This document shows positions 37,698 through 52,558 of a DNA stretch of 64,000 bases, in pieces (the stretch's first letter is position 1; each line of letters begins with the position of its first letter). Under the pieces are notes generated by a model that saw only the letters and a list, made by a program, of their open reading frames with translations, had not been told where the DNA came from and made no database searches. Source of the DNA: Glandiceps talaboti (lineage: Eukaryota > Hemichordata > Enteropneusta > Spengelidae); NCBI RefSeq assembly GCF_964340395.1, contig NC_135559.1, positions 5,062,501 to 5,126,500 on the forward strand, read 5' to 3'. Position numbers and translations under genes: made by a program.

Positions 37698-38719
37698 ATG
37701 CTGGTGTTCTGTACAAAATCATCAGTGTTTAAAAAACAAATGTTACAAGAACTATGGTCACTAGAGGGCAGTGTTTATTGAAAGGTGTACACAAAGAAAA
37801 CAAACATAACAAGTGACTCTGTGGTCTTCCTTTATTGTGCCCACAGATTATTAAAGACATTGTGAATAAACTTGACCTGATGAGTGGTTGTATCTACACC
37901 AATTTTATCATTATTTAATGTATGAAATGTGCTACACAGCATGCACCCTACCTGCCCATTCATTTTAACAATAATCTCTTTGAACAAATACATTTAGAAT
38001 ACAAGACGTTTAACTACCAAATACACATTTTATTATTTCACAAGCCTTCATAGAAGACTTAGTACCCAACTGGTTTTAGTATGACCTTGGTGGAGGTGAA
38101 AGGTCAATATCTGAACAGTAAGTGTACTCAACTATGTTGGGGTACACATTTTGATTGAGTCGCTAGGAATACAAGTTCAAATTTATTGAACTATTTGCTA
38201 TTTGACCTTGAAGATGAAGGTGAGGGTCAAGACTAGTGTTTAGCAAAAAAAGCTTACCTCAACATTGATGCTTTACACCATTTTTATGGGCATGCGTGTA
38301 CTAGCACCCATACACTGCTTTCCTAACTGAGTAAAAATGAAATGATGACTATAGCAGTGTAAAAAATGATAATTGAACAGCATGGTATGGTATAGTCTGG
38401 ATGCCAATGTGGTCTCTAACTAAACCATGTCTGGTCAAAGTCCTTCAATCAATACAAAAAGTTGTCCATCCAATCGGTGAACCCCAACTGTTATAGTGAC
38501 ATAAACAGTGTATAACTTAGCATCCTGAGCTGACAAATGTACCATATTTGGACATTACATAACTGCCCCAATAAACACTAACTTTATGAGGGGGCTGTGT
38601 TATTGGTTAGATTTTTGTGATTGATTAACAAAGACATGATGTTAATGACTGTGTGGGTGGCTGTGGATGAATATTAAATTGCATCTCATGCATCTCAGGA
38701 CTTCTAGAGTAACGACTTT

Positions 38720-38925
38720 GACTATACTGTGAGTGGAGGTGTAAATGGTAATGATACTGTATAGGAACTAGACTATGTGAGTGGAGGTGTAAATGGTAAA
38801 GATACTGTATAGGAACTAGACTGTGAGTGGAGGTGTAAATGGTAAAGATACTGTATAGGAACTAGACTGTGAGTGGAGGTGTAAATGGTAACGACACTGT
38901 ATAGGAACTAGACTAGGTATGGTAT
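38720..38925. repeat. ~52-bp tandem array, four copies
   Basis: GTGAGTGGAGGTGTAAATGG, then TAAAGATACTGTATAGGAAC and TAGACT repeat four times. A lone inverted relative (TAGTCTAGTTCCTACACGGT, then ATTTACACCTCC) sits in an ANKMY1 intron at 48092-48165. Confidence 0.9.
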
Positions 38926-39166
38926 GACATTCTATAGTATGGTTGTGTGCTCATCATCCATGGTAGAGCGCCACCAGTGGTCAGACAATTTATTTGAATA
39001 CATGTGGCCTTTGATAATTGTAATATACAACATGTATTACATTATATTTTGTTCACTAAATATAAACATTAGTATATAATATAGTACTTAATCGCTATTA
39101 ATGATTTCCTTTTTCCAGTCGCATAAAATCAGTGTCATCATCATCATATTTAAGATTTTTCTTTCC

Positions 39167-39167
39167 T

Positions 39168-39208
<41 letters not shown>

Positions 39209-39251
39209 ATCTATCTATCTATCTATCTATCTGTCTATGTCTGTTGGTCTG

Positions 39252-39287
<36 letters not shown>

Positions 39288-39322
39288 ACTATCTATCTGT
39301 CTGTCTGTCTGTCTGTCTCTCC
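39167..39322. repeat. (TGTC)n/(TATC)n microsatellite
   Basis: Tetranucleotide runs of CTGT then CTAT, repeated as a block. Confidence 0.97.
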
Positions 39323-39411
39323 CAATAACACTAAATGAGCTGTTTTGTATTAATAATCACTGCAGTTACTTTTATTTTAAATTTTTGTTTTTGTTTTGTT
39401 TTGTTTGGTAA

Positions 39412-39572
39412 CCTGTTTAATACTGCACTGTCGAGATACATTGCTTAGCTGGTCATACCTCCAAGCCCTAATTTTCTTGAGAATATGCGAGGACTAGAAG
39501 GTACGATCAGACAAGTAGGTTTATACCTCCATGGACCAGTTAATGATGTATCTCAACAGCACAGTAAACAGG
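39412..39572. mobile_element. ~160-bp palindromic element
   Basis: The left end, CCTGTTTAATACTGCACTGT, CGAGATACATTGCTTA and GCTGGTCATACCTCC, is the inverse of the right end, with GGAGGTATAA equivalents, GGACCAGTTAATGATGTATC and TCAACAGCACAGTAAACAGG. The GCACTGTCGAGATACA end also occurs alone near 61844. Confidence 0.7.
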
Positions 39573-40199
39573 CTATTTGTTTGGGGGAACTAATTTCAAA
39601 ATTATGCAGTCTTTGTATATCACAATGATCACCATTTAAATGAATATTCAATGATATAATGAACAATAACAATTACCCAAATGAAAGCAAACTATTAAAA
39701 CAACACAATAATTATAATTATAATAAGGTTATCACAATAAAACAATTAGTGATGAAATATAAATTTACCATTTGTTTATGACCAAAATATTTTCAAAACT
39801 GTCAGAAGTGTTGTAAACAGATGGACCTACATTTATTTGTGATAACATAGTTGCACCTAACTACCTTTCAGCAATGCAAACCACACACTATTACAGTGCA
39901 GTGTCAGGTGCATACACTTGCTGGCCAGACCGTTTACTGTAACATAGCAACGTACACATGACCTACCAGGTCACGATGCTTCGCGGAAAGGGGGATGGAC
40001 GATGCTATTATGTAGGTGGTATAGTAAACAATATTAACGAAATATTTGTTGATGAAAAGGGTGGAATTGATAGTGGTGTTCAAAATATTATTTCAAAAGA
40101 CATATTTAAATGTATTAGACGATTTTTAAAAATATATTTGACCGGAAAGCAGTACACTGTCTTAGGTCACTTTTTACGACCACCCCTCTCTACGCTCGT

Positions 40200-40570
40200 A
40201 TAGTGGACCGAGCTTGTCTGACTTCCTGAATATGAATAAGATGGCAGTCGACTGTTCGTCGCGAAGTTTTCGTATGTGAGGTATTTTGATGATTTTCCAC
40301 ATTATTAACGGCTTAGACTTGACTGTCAAATAAGCAGTTGACGGAAAATTAACAGAGGAAGAGGTCTATAGGTGTGTGTTAGAGCTTCGGTGTTCCAGAC
40401 AGCTCGATCTGGACAAGAAACGTGTGTTGTTATTATTTGTAGTTTGGTGAAGTTTATGTGGAGACCAATGCAACGTTTTGCCTTCGAACGACGACATATC
40501 GTGTTACACCATGACAAGAGCGACATCTAAAACGTGATTTTTGAACACTCTGAAGAAAGTTACTGGCATC
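40200..40570 (+). promoter_or_regulatory. Putative ANKMY1 promoter and 5' UTR
   Basis: Local CpG content rises just before the ANKMY1 start (TTCGTCGCGAAGTTTTCGTA near 40256, CCTTCGAACGACGACATATC near 40480). There is no clear TATA box, and the transcription start is not defined. Confidence 0.35.
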
Positions 40571-43500
40571 ATGCCGTCCAAGTTAGAATATTTCACATTC
40601 CCTCGTCTGAAATCTGCAAAGAGAGAGATCGATGACGGGTTCAAAGCATACAAATCGGGGGCCAGTTTTACAGGACACCTTGAGGAGGGCATCAAGAAAG
40701 TAGGGTACGGTACGTTTGTATGGCCGAAAGGTGATCGATATACCGGGGAGTTTGCTGATAATGTACGAGTAGGTAAAGGGGTACAGGAATGGGCCGACGG
40801 CTCCAAATATGATGGTGAATTTTTGAGAGATATGAGACACGGATTTGGAGAAGCGACTTGGAATGATGGCGAGGTACGTATATAAAAATGTTTAAAAATA
40901 TACACTGTAAATTATAAATTAATACCAACCACATCTCATTATGCACATTTGATAACAACTGACAAGACATTACTACTTTTTATTTCTCATGTCTAAAAAT
41001 TTCTTCATTTCTCCATCTTTCTTTATGTATGTTCAGGCATTTACTGTATTACCCCCCCCCCCCCCCCATCTCAAGTGTTACTTTTATCATCGTTTTTACA
41101 ACTAAGTTTACAAGGTCTTTGTAAATGGATAATTATTCTCAATTCAGTCAGACAATAATACTATTAAAATGATACTAAACATCACAGAATAGTTCATTTT
41201 TTACATGTAGACATACAACAAACATTTATTATAGCTTATCATTTTTATCGGTTTTGAGATAAATTTGAAAAAAGAAAATTAAATGGAGAAAAGGTAGCAA
41301 CCACAAATTTATAGAAAAAATTATGGGACAAATATTCCCAAAGTTGTATCAGTATTATTGAACTATTACTAGTGTTGAATGACAAAGAAGTTCACTTCTC
41401 AATTTGCATTTTTTTCAGGGGTTCCTTTAGTTTTAGCTCTAGCCATGTGGCTATTCAAAGAACATGTACATATATACATGACGTATATATGTGGTTTAAA
41501 AGGGTTGATTGGCACATCTTGGGATTCTGAACCCAATCTTCCATTTGATAGTAGTTTTGTATTGAATAAAGCCTATACTAATTAATCTATGTCTGTGTAT
41601 TCTAGCATCCCTATTTCTAATTAGATATTATCCCCCAATATATTTGTTTCATTCAGCCAAAGAAAATAGAGTGACCTAAGGAGTCTTGTCACTACGAGTC
41701 CAAAGACAAGTAGTACCAGTACTGATAGTTATACCATTTGGTCACAATTACATTTCCAGGCTGAATGAAGACAAATATTGGGGAATGATATAGATATATC
41801 TGAATAAACATAATTTATGAAAAATTGGGTAATATAATGTAGATTTTATGTGTTTCTACTCATATATATCAAGTATTAGAGAACCAATGACATGGACATT
41901 AGTTGTCATGGCATAATCAGGTTCCTCTTTTCACACTTTTCCCATCGTCGCAAACCACAGCCTCTTTTATGACACCGTCCAAAACATGCCGTCCAGAGTT
42001 ATTTCGAAGTATGGCGGAAGAAATAACAGCTCTGGTTTGCGATAATGAGTTTTACCTCAACTGAAAAAAATCTTCAGAAAAATAAGTTGTTTAATTGTCA
42101 ACTAACTAAACTTTTTACCTAAGTGTGCAAAGTTCAGATAAAACAGCAAGAGGTGTGGTACATGGTAGGAAGATAAACTAAAATCATAAAATATTGAATT
42201 GTTGTTTTCTTTGTAGTATTAATTATTCAAAAAATGAATCAATAATCAGTCAGGCATAGTATAAAAATTTCACATCTGAGTGACAAGGATGAAATCTCTC
42301 CATTGATCAAGGTCCTGGCTTTATATAACGACAGATCTGTTGACAGAGTGTGCTTCAATAACAATCTGTAGAGGTTTTTTTTATGTGGGATATACAGAAC
42401 CCCAGGCAGTATATCACTTGTTCAACAACAATGGATAGAGTTTAAATGGGAGATGTACACAACCCTAGGGTGTATCCTCTATTCTACACCAATACAATGA
42501 AGAGGTTGTACTTGGCATTTTGCTTGGGTTGAACATAAAGTCCTTGGTTGCCACAAAATGTTCACTCTTATGTGAAACATACAGACACACCCACTGTAAA
42601 CTAACAACGCTTGCATTATAACTGTATCAGCCAATGTTGTGAAAGAATTGTTAACTTTATCTGTTGCTATATTGGTATTGCTGTCTTTGAACACCCCCCC
42701 CCCCCCCCCAAAAAAAAAAAACCAACAAAAAACCCAAAATTATTACTATCAACAAAGTTTTAATATGGACTTGTCAACAATACTATAACCAAAATACTGA
42801 CAAGCCTAGAAAAATGTTTATTTGTACTTCAGCATTCTAGTTTTGTTTAGAAATTTCATTGAAAAAGAACAACTTATGAAATTATCGTTACCTGTGTAAA
42901 TAACACACTTGTGATAAACAATGAAAGAACAACTTATGAATGTATCTCTACCTGTGTAAATAACACACTTGTGATAAACAATGAAAGAACAACTTATGAA
43001 TGTATCTCTACCTGTGTAAATAACACACTTGTGATAAACAATTTCATTGAAAAAGAACAACTTATGAAAATATCTCTACCTGTGTAAATAACACACTTGT
43101 GATAAACAATTTCACTGATTTTCATTTATGTTTTGAAATTGAAAAACAAGATATATTATTCTTCATTGCTTCAACACTGTTCATCTTTCTGAAGTCAGAA
43201 TATGGCAAACATCGGTGAGAACATCAGGGTTTACCTAAATAATATCTTGATTCAAAGTTTAGACCTCGGAATATGTTTCTATTCATTTCATGGTATTTGT
43301 TTAGATGTAAATAAAATGTATGGTTCACCAATGAGGCTTTGCAATCAGAGATGGCTGAAGTGGCTCCTGTGTTAGCTAGTGTAACTATAAACACAACAGT
43401 AGAGTACTAGTATCTATTTACAAAGGGCCTAAGCTTTAGATAGGTTAGGACCAGTGCTAAAATTACTAACTGTAATCCAGTAAGTATAGTCAAAAGTAGT

Positions 43501-46500
43501 TACAGATATTATATACTGTAAATTATAATGCAAATACTTCCTGTATCACAACCCCACACATGTTACCCCTGTAATTATTGCCCCCCCCCCCCCCATAAAA
43601 TGTTTTCTTTGGTTTGCTGACTTTTTCTAAAAAGATGCAATGTATGATCTACGATAGTAAGAAGAGGACCCTTAGCACCAGTATATGGTTTACTGAATTG
43701 TTGATACATTTGTAGTATTTCACTGATAGTTTGTTACAGTTGAACATTTTACAGCCTACATTTTCTTTGTATTGTTTCCTTATGAAAATGATGTACAGAC
43801 AAATGCCTGTTTTCAGTAAATATGAAACTCATGAAAACACAACATTACATTACTACATATGAATTGACAAACAATGTGCTTAAATGGAAATCAATAAAAC
43901 TGCAGTCAAAACAGTCCCTCTAAGAACACATCAATGTAGATCCAAACACATATTTCTATCCCATGTGGCTATAGCCTGTAGACCTGTATTCACAACATCT
44001 GTGTCAAGCCTGTATGTTGAACCTGATTGCCAAGTCTCTTGGCTAAGAAGGCTAAGTTGCTATCAAAACTAAAACTACAAATATTTTGGCACCCAACAGC
44101 CAAAAACATGCGCTGCTAGAGAAAGAACCTGTTAGCAACAAAGCTATGTCAATTAATCCCTGGGATCAGTGTTATAAGCATGGTGTAAGACTTGTGAAAG
44201 TCTTTATGTAAGCCCCTAGCAGTCTGGCATTGTTCTCACCAAGTGAACAATAGCAAGCAGACAGTTGTAAAAACTTTACCATGTTTGTCTTATATAACCA
44301 GGTATGCAATTACAAGTGTATTAGTAAAGTCATGCTGGTACATACAGAAATATCACATAAAACTATTTCAACCCTCTAAAAAATTACCTCTAAAAATTCT
44401 CTCCAAGTAGTTCATGCTGATACCTACAGAAATATTGCTGGAAACTTTTTCTAAACTCTAAAATATTTTCCAAGTAGTTCTTCTGGTATAAATGTTATCA
44501 AACTAAAGGTATAAATTTAATGATGCAATTAATATTATACTGTTCATGGGATAGTTAGCAATATATTTTGTTATGCGTCATTGTTCAGTAACTATTGGTC
44601 ACTGCAGTCGCAATAATTAGATTTGAAGAAAAAAAATATTTTCAGTGTTAAAGACCCATGATTGAAATCCAGGTTCTCAATCTTCTCGGTGAAGTCATTA
44701 GACTTATTTAGGGTCATTCTTTTCTTTGTGATAAACTTTTTCTATAACTACATACCAGACAACTGCTTTTCTAACTCAACTTTTAATCCTAACACTCACC
44801 TGGCCTGCCAGTTCTGATTAGGTTAGCCTAGAATCCAGGTGATTGGGGATTTTGAATTTTGATTTACCCATCTTGCTGGAAATGGGGAAATTAAAATTCA
44901 AAATCCACAATCGCAATGATTCTAGGCTAGATCTGGCCAGGCTTGATAAGGAAATAATGAATTCAAAACCCCCATCCATATGGATTTTGGGCTAAGTTTA
45001 GGTGTGAAAAACAGTTATCTGGCAGAAAATATTGGTCCAGAAAAAAAGAGTAATGGTTAGTTATCTTTATAGCTGTACTGATAAGATAAATTTCTTATCT
45101 CTAAAGTTGCTTTATACATGATTTATAATATGATTGCCTGCAATAAACTGGATTGGTAATGGTATGCTGTTTTCACAAACCTCAGACCACCAGTTTGTTA
45201 TCTGAGCGCAAACTCATACGTAATTGCAGACATCCATCATTACAAACTTAAGGACCTTTAACCAGCTGCAGTATCAGCTCTCATTGTGCAAGAAAGAAAA
45301 TAGTCACCCTGGGGATAGGAAATCGAGAATGTCAATACAAAGAAACAGAGAGTATGCATTTACACCACAATGTAAAAATTTATTTCATTGAAAGTGTTTG
45401 CCACAGTTTGCAGATTGCCTAGAAACCTATTGAAATTGAAGCAGTGTTATTGATGTGATTGTAGTGAACCATATCAAGATAACAACGTAACTCATTACAT
45501 ACTAACAAATGTCAACATTTCTAGACCAGAATCAAATAAATATCTGCTGTTATCAATCAAATGTCAATATCATTAGTACCTTCTTTTCAAAATCCACTGT
45601 CGTGTTCAGTTCAATGCGTCTACAGTTTCCTAAACAAAAGTGAAATTAACCAGAAATCTAAACTGTTTCTGTACATTGCGTTTGATCGCTGAAAATATCA
45701 CATATTAGTATGTATCACACCACTTATCCTAGATTAAATCCCTGACTGCAGTACTTAAAACCATCGTAGCTAAATTTTCCTGAAGCTGTAAAATTCAATA
45801 CATTATTTAAATAGATAGAATTATATTTATACATGCACAGCATAATGTTTCAATATTGCCTGCAGCCAGTAATTTATGTATGTCACTTGTATTAATACAA
45901 TCTTTAGTAGTTCAATATTGCCTACAGTCAGCATTTTATGTAATGTCACTTGTGTTAATACAATCTCAGTTCAATATTGCCTACAGTCAGTATTGTATGT
46001 ATGTCACGAATACTAACCAAAGTTCAATATATACAACTGAGCATAATTGAAGTGGTTACTGAGTGGAACAATTACATTTTAATTTTTAATGATGGCAATC
46101 AATTTTGATGTACTAGTTGTGCAATAGTACTTGTCAAGACTGTTCAAAACATATTAAATGATTCAATCAGCCTGAAACCATGGTTTATTCCAAGACATTT
46201 TAATATATTTATACATATATATATATATACTAACAAGACAGGAGAACAAATAGTGGTGGTTATTAAAATTAGATTAATATGAGTTGAAAGATTTTTACAC
46301 AGAGTTGAATTTGTTGCAGTCTTTGTTTTGAGTCAGTTTCAGTAGTCAACTACAGTAAGAACAACATCACAATATCAGTTATCATGACTCTATTTCTGTT
46401 TCTGCAGGGTTACAAGGGTAATTATTTTAAAGACCGTCGTCATGGATTCGGCACCTACATCTGGCCAGATGGGGCTACCTATACAGGGACATTCTATTGT

Positions 46501-49500
46501 GATAAGAAAGAAGGATATGGAACTTTTCTACTTTCCAATGGTGATAAATTTGAAGTAAGTACATTGTATAATATTAATACTGTCTGGGAATGAATGATAT
46601 TTAATAATTTAGACATTTTGCAATTCCAATTCTTCATGATTTAGAAGCCTGATTTGGCTGATCAATATGACGTATCTTACATTCTATAAAAATTCAAACC
46701 TTTTTTGTACTCTTTTACTGCTGAATAATTTAGAAGTCATAACAACTGTTTAAAACTAGAATACTATCATCTCAACACTTTTTTGTGCAAAATCGTTTTC
46801 ACAATTTTTTTTTCGTTTTTGTAAATTTTCGATAGTTTTCACTTTCATGTTAGACTGGAATCAGTGAAGTAATACCTGTCTAAGATTTGATATCAAAATT
46901 ACTAGGTATCAAGAGTCCATTTACATGTAATCATATGCGAAATGATGTCCTAAAACTCAGGTATTGCAGTGTTCCTATAATTCATCATTGATTCAACTTA
47001 TCTCTGCATGTAGAAATATCGATTCAAACTTAAATTGGTGTCAGTCCCCCACATGTATGTCAAAGTTCAAAGTTTCCAGCGATGACAAGCTGAAGGCAAT
47101 ATGTATCCTTCATGATGTTTCTATGGCAACAGAATAAATCAACGATGTATGTGACAATCTTTATCAAAATAAAAAATGCTGCTGTCTGAATAAAAATACA
47201 GCTGATAGCATGATTTATCAAAGTTAACTATTTTAGGTTTTACATTTTGAAGTTATTAAAACTTAATAAATTAGATATTGCAAAGTAAAAATTAATAAGA
47301 TGTGTACAACATGAATTAATTGCATTTGTGTAGCACAAGTGTGACAAACAGTTTGAATGGATTTCAAGTTAAAAAGTACAGTGTCTGAAATATTTTATTT
47401 AATAGTTATTTCAATCTTTCAATCACATAGAAATGTAGAGAACTCTGTACATGTACAAGCCAAGATATAACTAGTATTCATAAGAACAATCTACTTTAGA
47501 CAGATGTAAACAAACATATATCCCCATCTGCTCAATCATCAATTTATACATGAACATGTCCACATGTACACAGACTATATTTGTAGAGATTAAGGAGAGA
47601 TTTACCATCAGTTGGAATTTGAGGAATAAATAAAGATTTGTTGCTATGGGTTGCTAGGATCAACAGATTGCAGGTGGGTTGTGTTTAAATCAGCTGACTG
47701 TGAAGTAAAGGATTCAGCTTTGACTAGTGGCTGTCATAATACAAATAAACCTTAATTTGTACGTCTCATGCAGTGTACACTTTGACCTTGAAAAAAAATC
47801 ACTTATATTGATCAATCTTCTCTGTGGAATGGATTAAGCTTTAGCCTATGTGTTGGCATAACATAGATAGATGATGTCAGGGGTCAAAGGCAAAGAGGAC
47901 ATGACAGCTACTTTGTTATATTGATGCCTTTATGATAGTACAATCTAAAATCATCCATTTAGAGTATTTCTTCTGAGTATACTATTTCTTCTAAAATTAA
48001 CTTGTCCACACTTGTATTGTAGTAATGCTAATATTGCTTAAAATTCAGGGATTTAGTTGTTTATACTATTATTATCAGGTACATGTAATTTAGTCTAGTT
48101 CCTACACGGTATTGTTACGATTTACACCTCCTCTAACTGGACCACATTGGCATCTAGACTACATGTAATCTAAGAATCAGGACAATAATTGCATGTCATA
48201 TCTCCTATTATGTCATCTAGAACAATTTTTCTCACTATATTAGCAGTTGTCAAAAATGTCGATGAAATGAAAATATCACAGATTTTGTATATAGAGTACA
48301 TGGTCAGAATATGATGTGATCTCTTTATTGTGATGTTTTTTCGGCGACACTGATTTTTCTTTAGAAAATGATGTAATGGTATTTCAGATTTCCATAACAG
48401 TATATTATATTTGCCCCTTGTGTTTTCAAGAAATTGTGTATGAGAGAAAAAGATTCAAATTTTGTGATGCAAACATTATTAATTGTTTCTTTTCTGTTGA
48501 TGTTTTTAGGGACTTTATAAAGATGATGAGAGGGAAGGTCCTGGAATACTAACTTATAAAGATGGCCGACAAGATGTGGGTGTTTGGCACAAGGAAAGAC
48601 TTGTTAAACTATGCACCGCAATTGGGGATATATTTACCATGGCAGAACACTTAGAGTTTGACTACGACCCACAGGAGCATATCAAGAAAATTTACATCAA
48701 AGACGAACTCAAAAAAGAACGACAGATTGTTTTAAACAGTGTACGCGAAGAATTTCAAGTTACTGATTTACGGGCACAACTTGAAAGTCTATCCGTCCAA
48801 GATTTGAAAGAGTTTTCAGCATTCCAACCCAGTATGGGCTGCAGCGTAGATTTGCATACGCTGACTTACGATAAAGTAGAATATGATGACGTTTTCTATG
48901 GCGAGAACGAAACTAATGGTAGCGATGATGATGACGAGGTGGACAATGATGCAGACAATGGCGTCATCACGGCATTAAATAATACACCTAGTCACATGGA
49001 TATGCAAAGACATATGTATAAACACAAAGGAAGGCAACATACTGTCACATTTGATGTTAATCAGATATTGAAAGGTAGGAATTAACAGAATCACAGATTT
49101 ATTTAATATACAATATCTATGCAAAACATACTATAGCATATGGGCAGCATGTGATGTCTGCTAAGATTAGCTGAAATTGGACAACAGATGTAGGCAAAAA
49201 CAAACCAGGAAGCACTTGATTTTTAAAAACTTGGTTACAATCACTGACAACAGCGCTATTGTTTATAGTGAATGAATGTGTAGTCAATATCTCTGTCATG
49301 CAGGGAGTAAAGTCAAAAGTTCACCAATATTTTTAACAAAGGATTCAATTTATGAAAAAATTCTAATTAAAGTATGAAATTCATCATAGTATCCTCAATC
49401 TAGAAAATGTAAACACAAAGTTTTAGAATATATTGCACTGATTTGAGAAAAATTGAAATACCAAAAAGATATAAAAAGCAATAAAAACATGTAACAGTAA

Positions 49501-52500
49501 TGAGAAAAGGGTAATTTTAGATTGTAAATGTATGCCTTAATTAAGCCATAAAAATGTCAGCTGATCAAGAATTAAGAAGTTTGTCAAATGTCAGCTTTAT
49601 ACATACACAAACGTTACTTGTAAAAAATTTTGGTCATGATACAATAACTTATTATTACTTTGTTTTACCAACCTGATGAATGTGTTTTAAGGATAGTTGC
49701 AAATAGTTGTGTGTGATTAGGTATTCCCCAATATATTTCTTCATTCAGCTGAGGAAATTACAAGTGACTTAAGGGGCCTTGTCATTATGAGTCACTAGAC
49801 AAGTAGTGACAAACCCTTAGGTCACAAGTATTTCCAGTTGAATGAAGAAAATATTGGGCAATAACATAATAATACTTCCTCAAGCAAAATGTCTGAAAAA
49901 TCATTAAAATAATGGCGATTTAGAACGTTTTGACTCATATGTTGAGCACCACAAGACCGTGATGTAGACATATGTTGTCCTGACGTAGAACGACCAGGGT
50001 ATATAATCCATATTTCCTGTTCAAAGACAATATCTTGGTTTGTGCATGAAATAATCATTGAAGTTTGCACCTTTTAAAAAATTGTGTTACTGATTCTTTC
50101 AGGTGATAGAGATGGGTTTGGTCCTAAGGGTCCTATAGAGCTAGCATCAGAAACTTTCATTCATGCTGCCTGCTGTGGTGATCATAAGACTGTCTATAGT
50201 CTATTGAGTGAAGGTGAAGTTGATGTCAACGTAGCTGACAAAGATGGAAATACTGCATTACTAGCTACAGCTGTAAGTAAACTTTAGTCAGTGCAGGAGG
50301 AGGAGGAATGCATGGGGAAGGGGGGAGGGGGGAGAAAGGAGGGGGAGGTTGTGTGAAAGAATGAAAGTAGATCACTGCTTTATTAGCTACTGCTGTAAGT
50401 ACTTTATAGTAAGTGCAGGGGGAGGTGAAATGCATGAGGATGGGAGGGAGGGGGTGTTGGGAAGAGAAAGGAAGCAGATAACTGCTCTACAAGCTGCTAC
50501 TGATAGTACCGGTAAACTATGTGCAGGAAGAGGTGGAGAATGTATGTGGGGAGGGAGAAGATGTGTATAAGCTTAGCATTTTTCTTAAAATCAAAATTGA
50601 AATTCTACTCTTAGTGATAGAATTGTAATATTAGTGATGAAATTTGTATATTGGTGATAAATTCTAAATTTGAATGATCTGTTTTCAGGTAAACATGCAC
50701 AAGGATGTAATTAACTGTCTTCTGGATCATGGCGCTGATGTCAATAAATTAAGTGATGAAGGTGTCTCAGCGGTAGCGGCATGTCATGTTTTCTTCTATC
50801 CCATCACCTCATTCTTATACAACATTGCTGAAAGATACTTAGATCCCCCAGTAGAAGATGAGGAGGGGGAGAACCATAAAGGAGAAGAGGAGGAGGAAGA
50901 GGAGAAAAGACCGATCCATGGAAAAGAAGATGTTAACGGATACAATGATGAAGAGATTGAAAAAGAAATAGCCAATGAACTTGAGAAACATAATGGAGTG
51001 GACCATGATTTGGAATCGACAGCTTCGGAAGAATTTGAATCTAATGCTAGTGTTCGAAATTATGGCATCGCTGTGACTGAACAGTTACTAGAAAGGAGTG
51101 CTACAGCTCTTAGTACTAATAGAAGGATTGTTAGTGGAAGGACATCAAAGTGTACTGAACCAGATCTAGGAACGGCAAGGATTATGGCAGTACAAAAGGC
51201 TGAGTAAGTTTATACAAACTTTATTAACACTAGCCCCATCTACAGGTAGGTCGTCCTACCTGAGGCAGTCCCAAGTCCTACCTGAGGTAGGATAGATTTG
51301 TGTCTACACGTAGGAAGGTTACAGTGTAGATGTTGCACCTTCCATCCTGACAGTACATAGGACGAAGTCAGGAGGGTTTCAGGAAACCTCTCAAAGGTGT
51401 CCTAAGTCAGGACGGTTTCAGGACAGGTACATTTACATCTACACATACTTCAAACTATCCTGAATCCTACCTCAGGTAGGATTTTTAGTGCCGTGTAGAC
51501 GGGGCTATTGTCATGTGAAGTGGCTAGCTTATAGTTCCAGGGATATTATTCCAGAGGGTATTATTTACAGTGACAATTGTAGCATATTTGTAGAAATTGC
51601 TTGCTCTTTCATGAAAATATTTCACATAAATTTGTGTAATTGTATTAAAGTTTCAGATGTCAATTATAAACTAATGTAATGTTAATCTATCCAGACATGT
51701 CAATATGGAAGCCACTATCCGGTTACTTCTGAGGAGAGGAGCTGATCCCAATGCATCAAGTGTTCCTATGCCAGTGGTATTCTTTGCTATCAAAGCAGCT
51801 GATGTGGATGCTGTCAGGGTACTCTTAGAGAAAGGTGCAGCCACCTCATCCTGTCTTTCAGATGATGTAAGTCAAACAATGTGTCATAGTCTTAGTTTCT
51901 ATCAAGGTTGTTTTTTTGTGGTAGTGTAATAGTGAAAAGGGAAGCCACAAGTATACGTTAGTACTGATACTTAGAGATGGGGAAAACCCTCACACCTGTC
52001 ATGGTTCTCTCCATGCAGCTTAGCACTGGTCAGTACCAGTTAGGTTACCCCTCAGGTCAGTACCAGCTGGGTTTCCACTGGATAGTACCAGCCCCATTAT
52101 TACTGGTCAGAACAAGTCAGGTTACCACTGGTCAGACCCAGCCAGGTTAACACTGGTCAGTATTATTTACCAGCTGACACTCAGAAAATGTAATTTCAAT
52201 CGTTCACAAAATCAGTAAATTGAAGGAATGAATGCATAGCGTTTTAAGGAAATGTTCTTCTTCAGATATTGACTATTTTGTTGCAGGGTGCATGTACCAC
52301 TAGATCAGTCCAAGTACACTTTGATAAATGAATGTACTTTGTTGTTATCGAATCTAATACACCAGGACTTGAAGTAAAATGAACAGTTTGGTAAAAATGC
52401 ATTTATGCTTGACAGTATTTAATATAAAATGCATCCCCAGGAGTTTAAACTTGCTTTTTGTCACAAGTACACACAATGTATTTTGCAAAAAACCACACAA

Positions 52501-52522
52501 AAAACCACACACAAAAAACCCC

Positions 52523-52558
<36 letters not shown>

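Noticed and set aside
39958-40203. 81-codon plus-strand frame before ANKMY1
   Set aside because: No recognisable domain, no clear splice partner, and it overlaps the likely promoter side of ANKMY1.
40504-40970. Minus-strand frames opposite ANKMY1 exon 1
   Set aside because: Shadows of the MORN-coding exon on the other strand.
46200-46230. Short TA run before ANKMY1 exon 2 as a possible promoter TATA box
   Set aside because: It lies mid-intron in a low-complexity AT tract with no start-site evidence.
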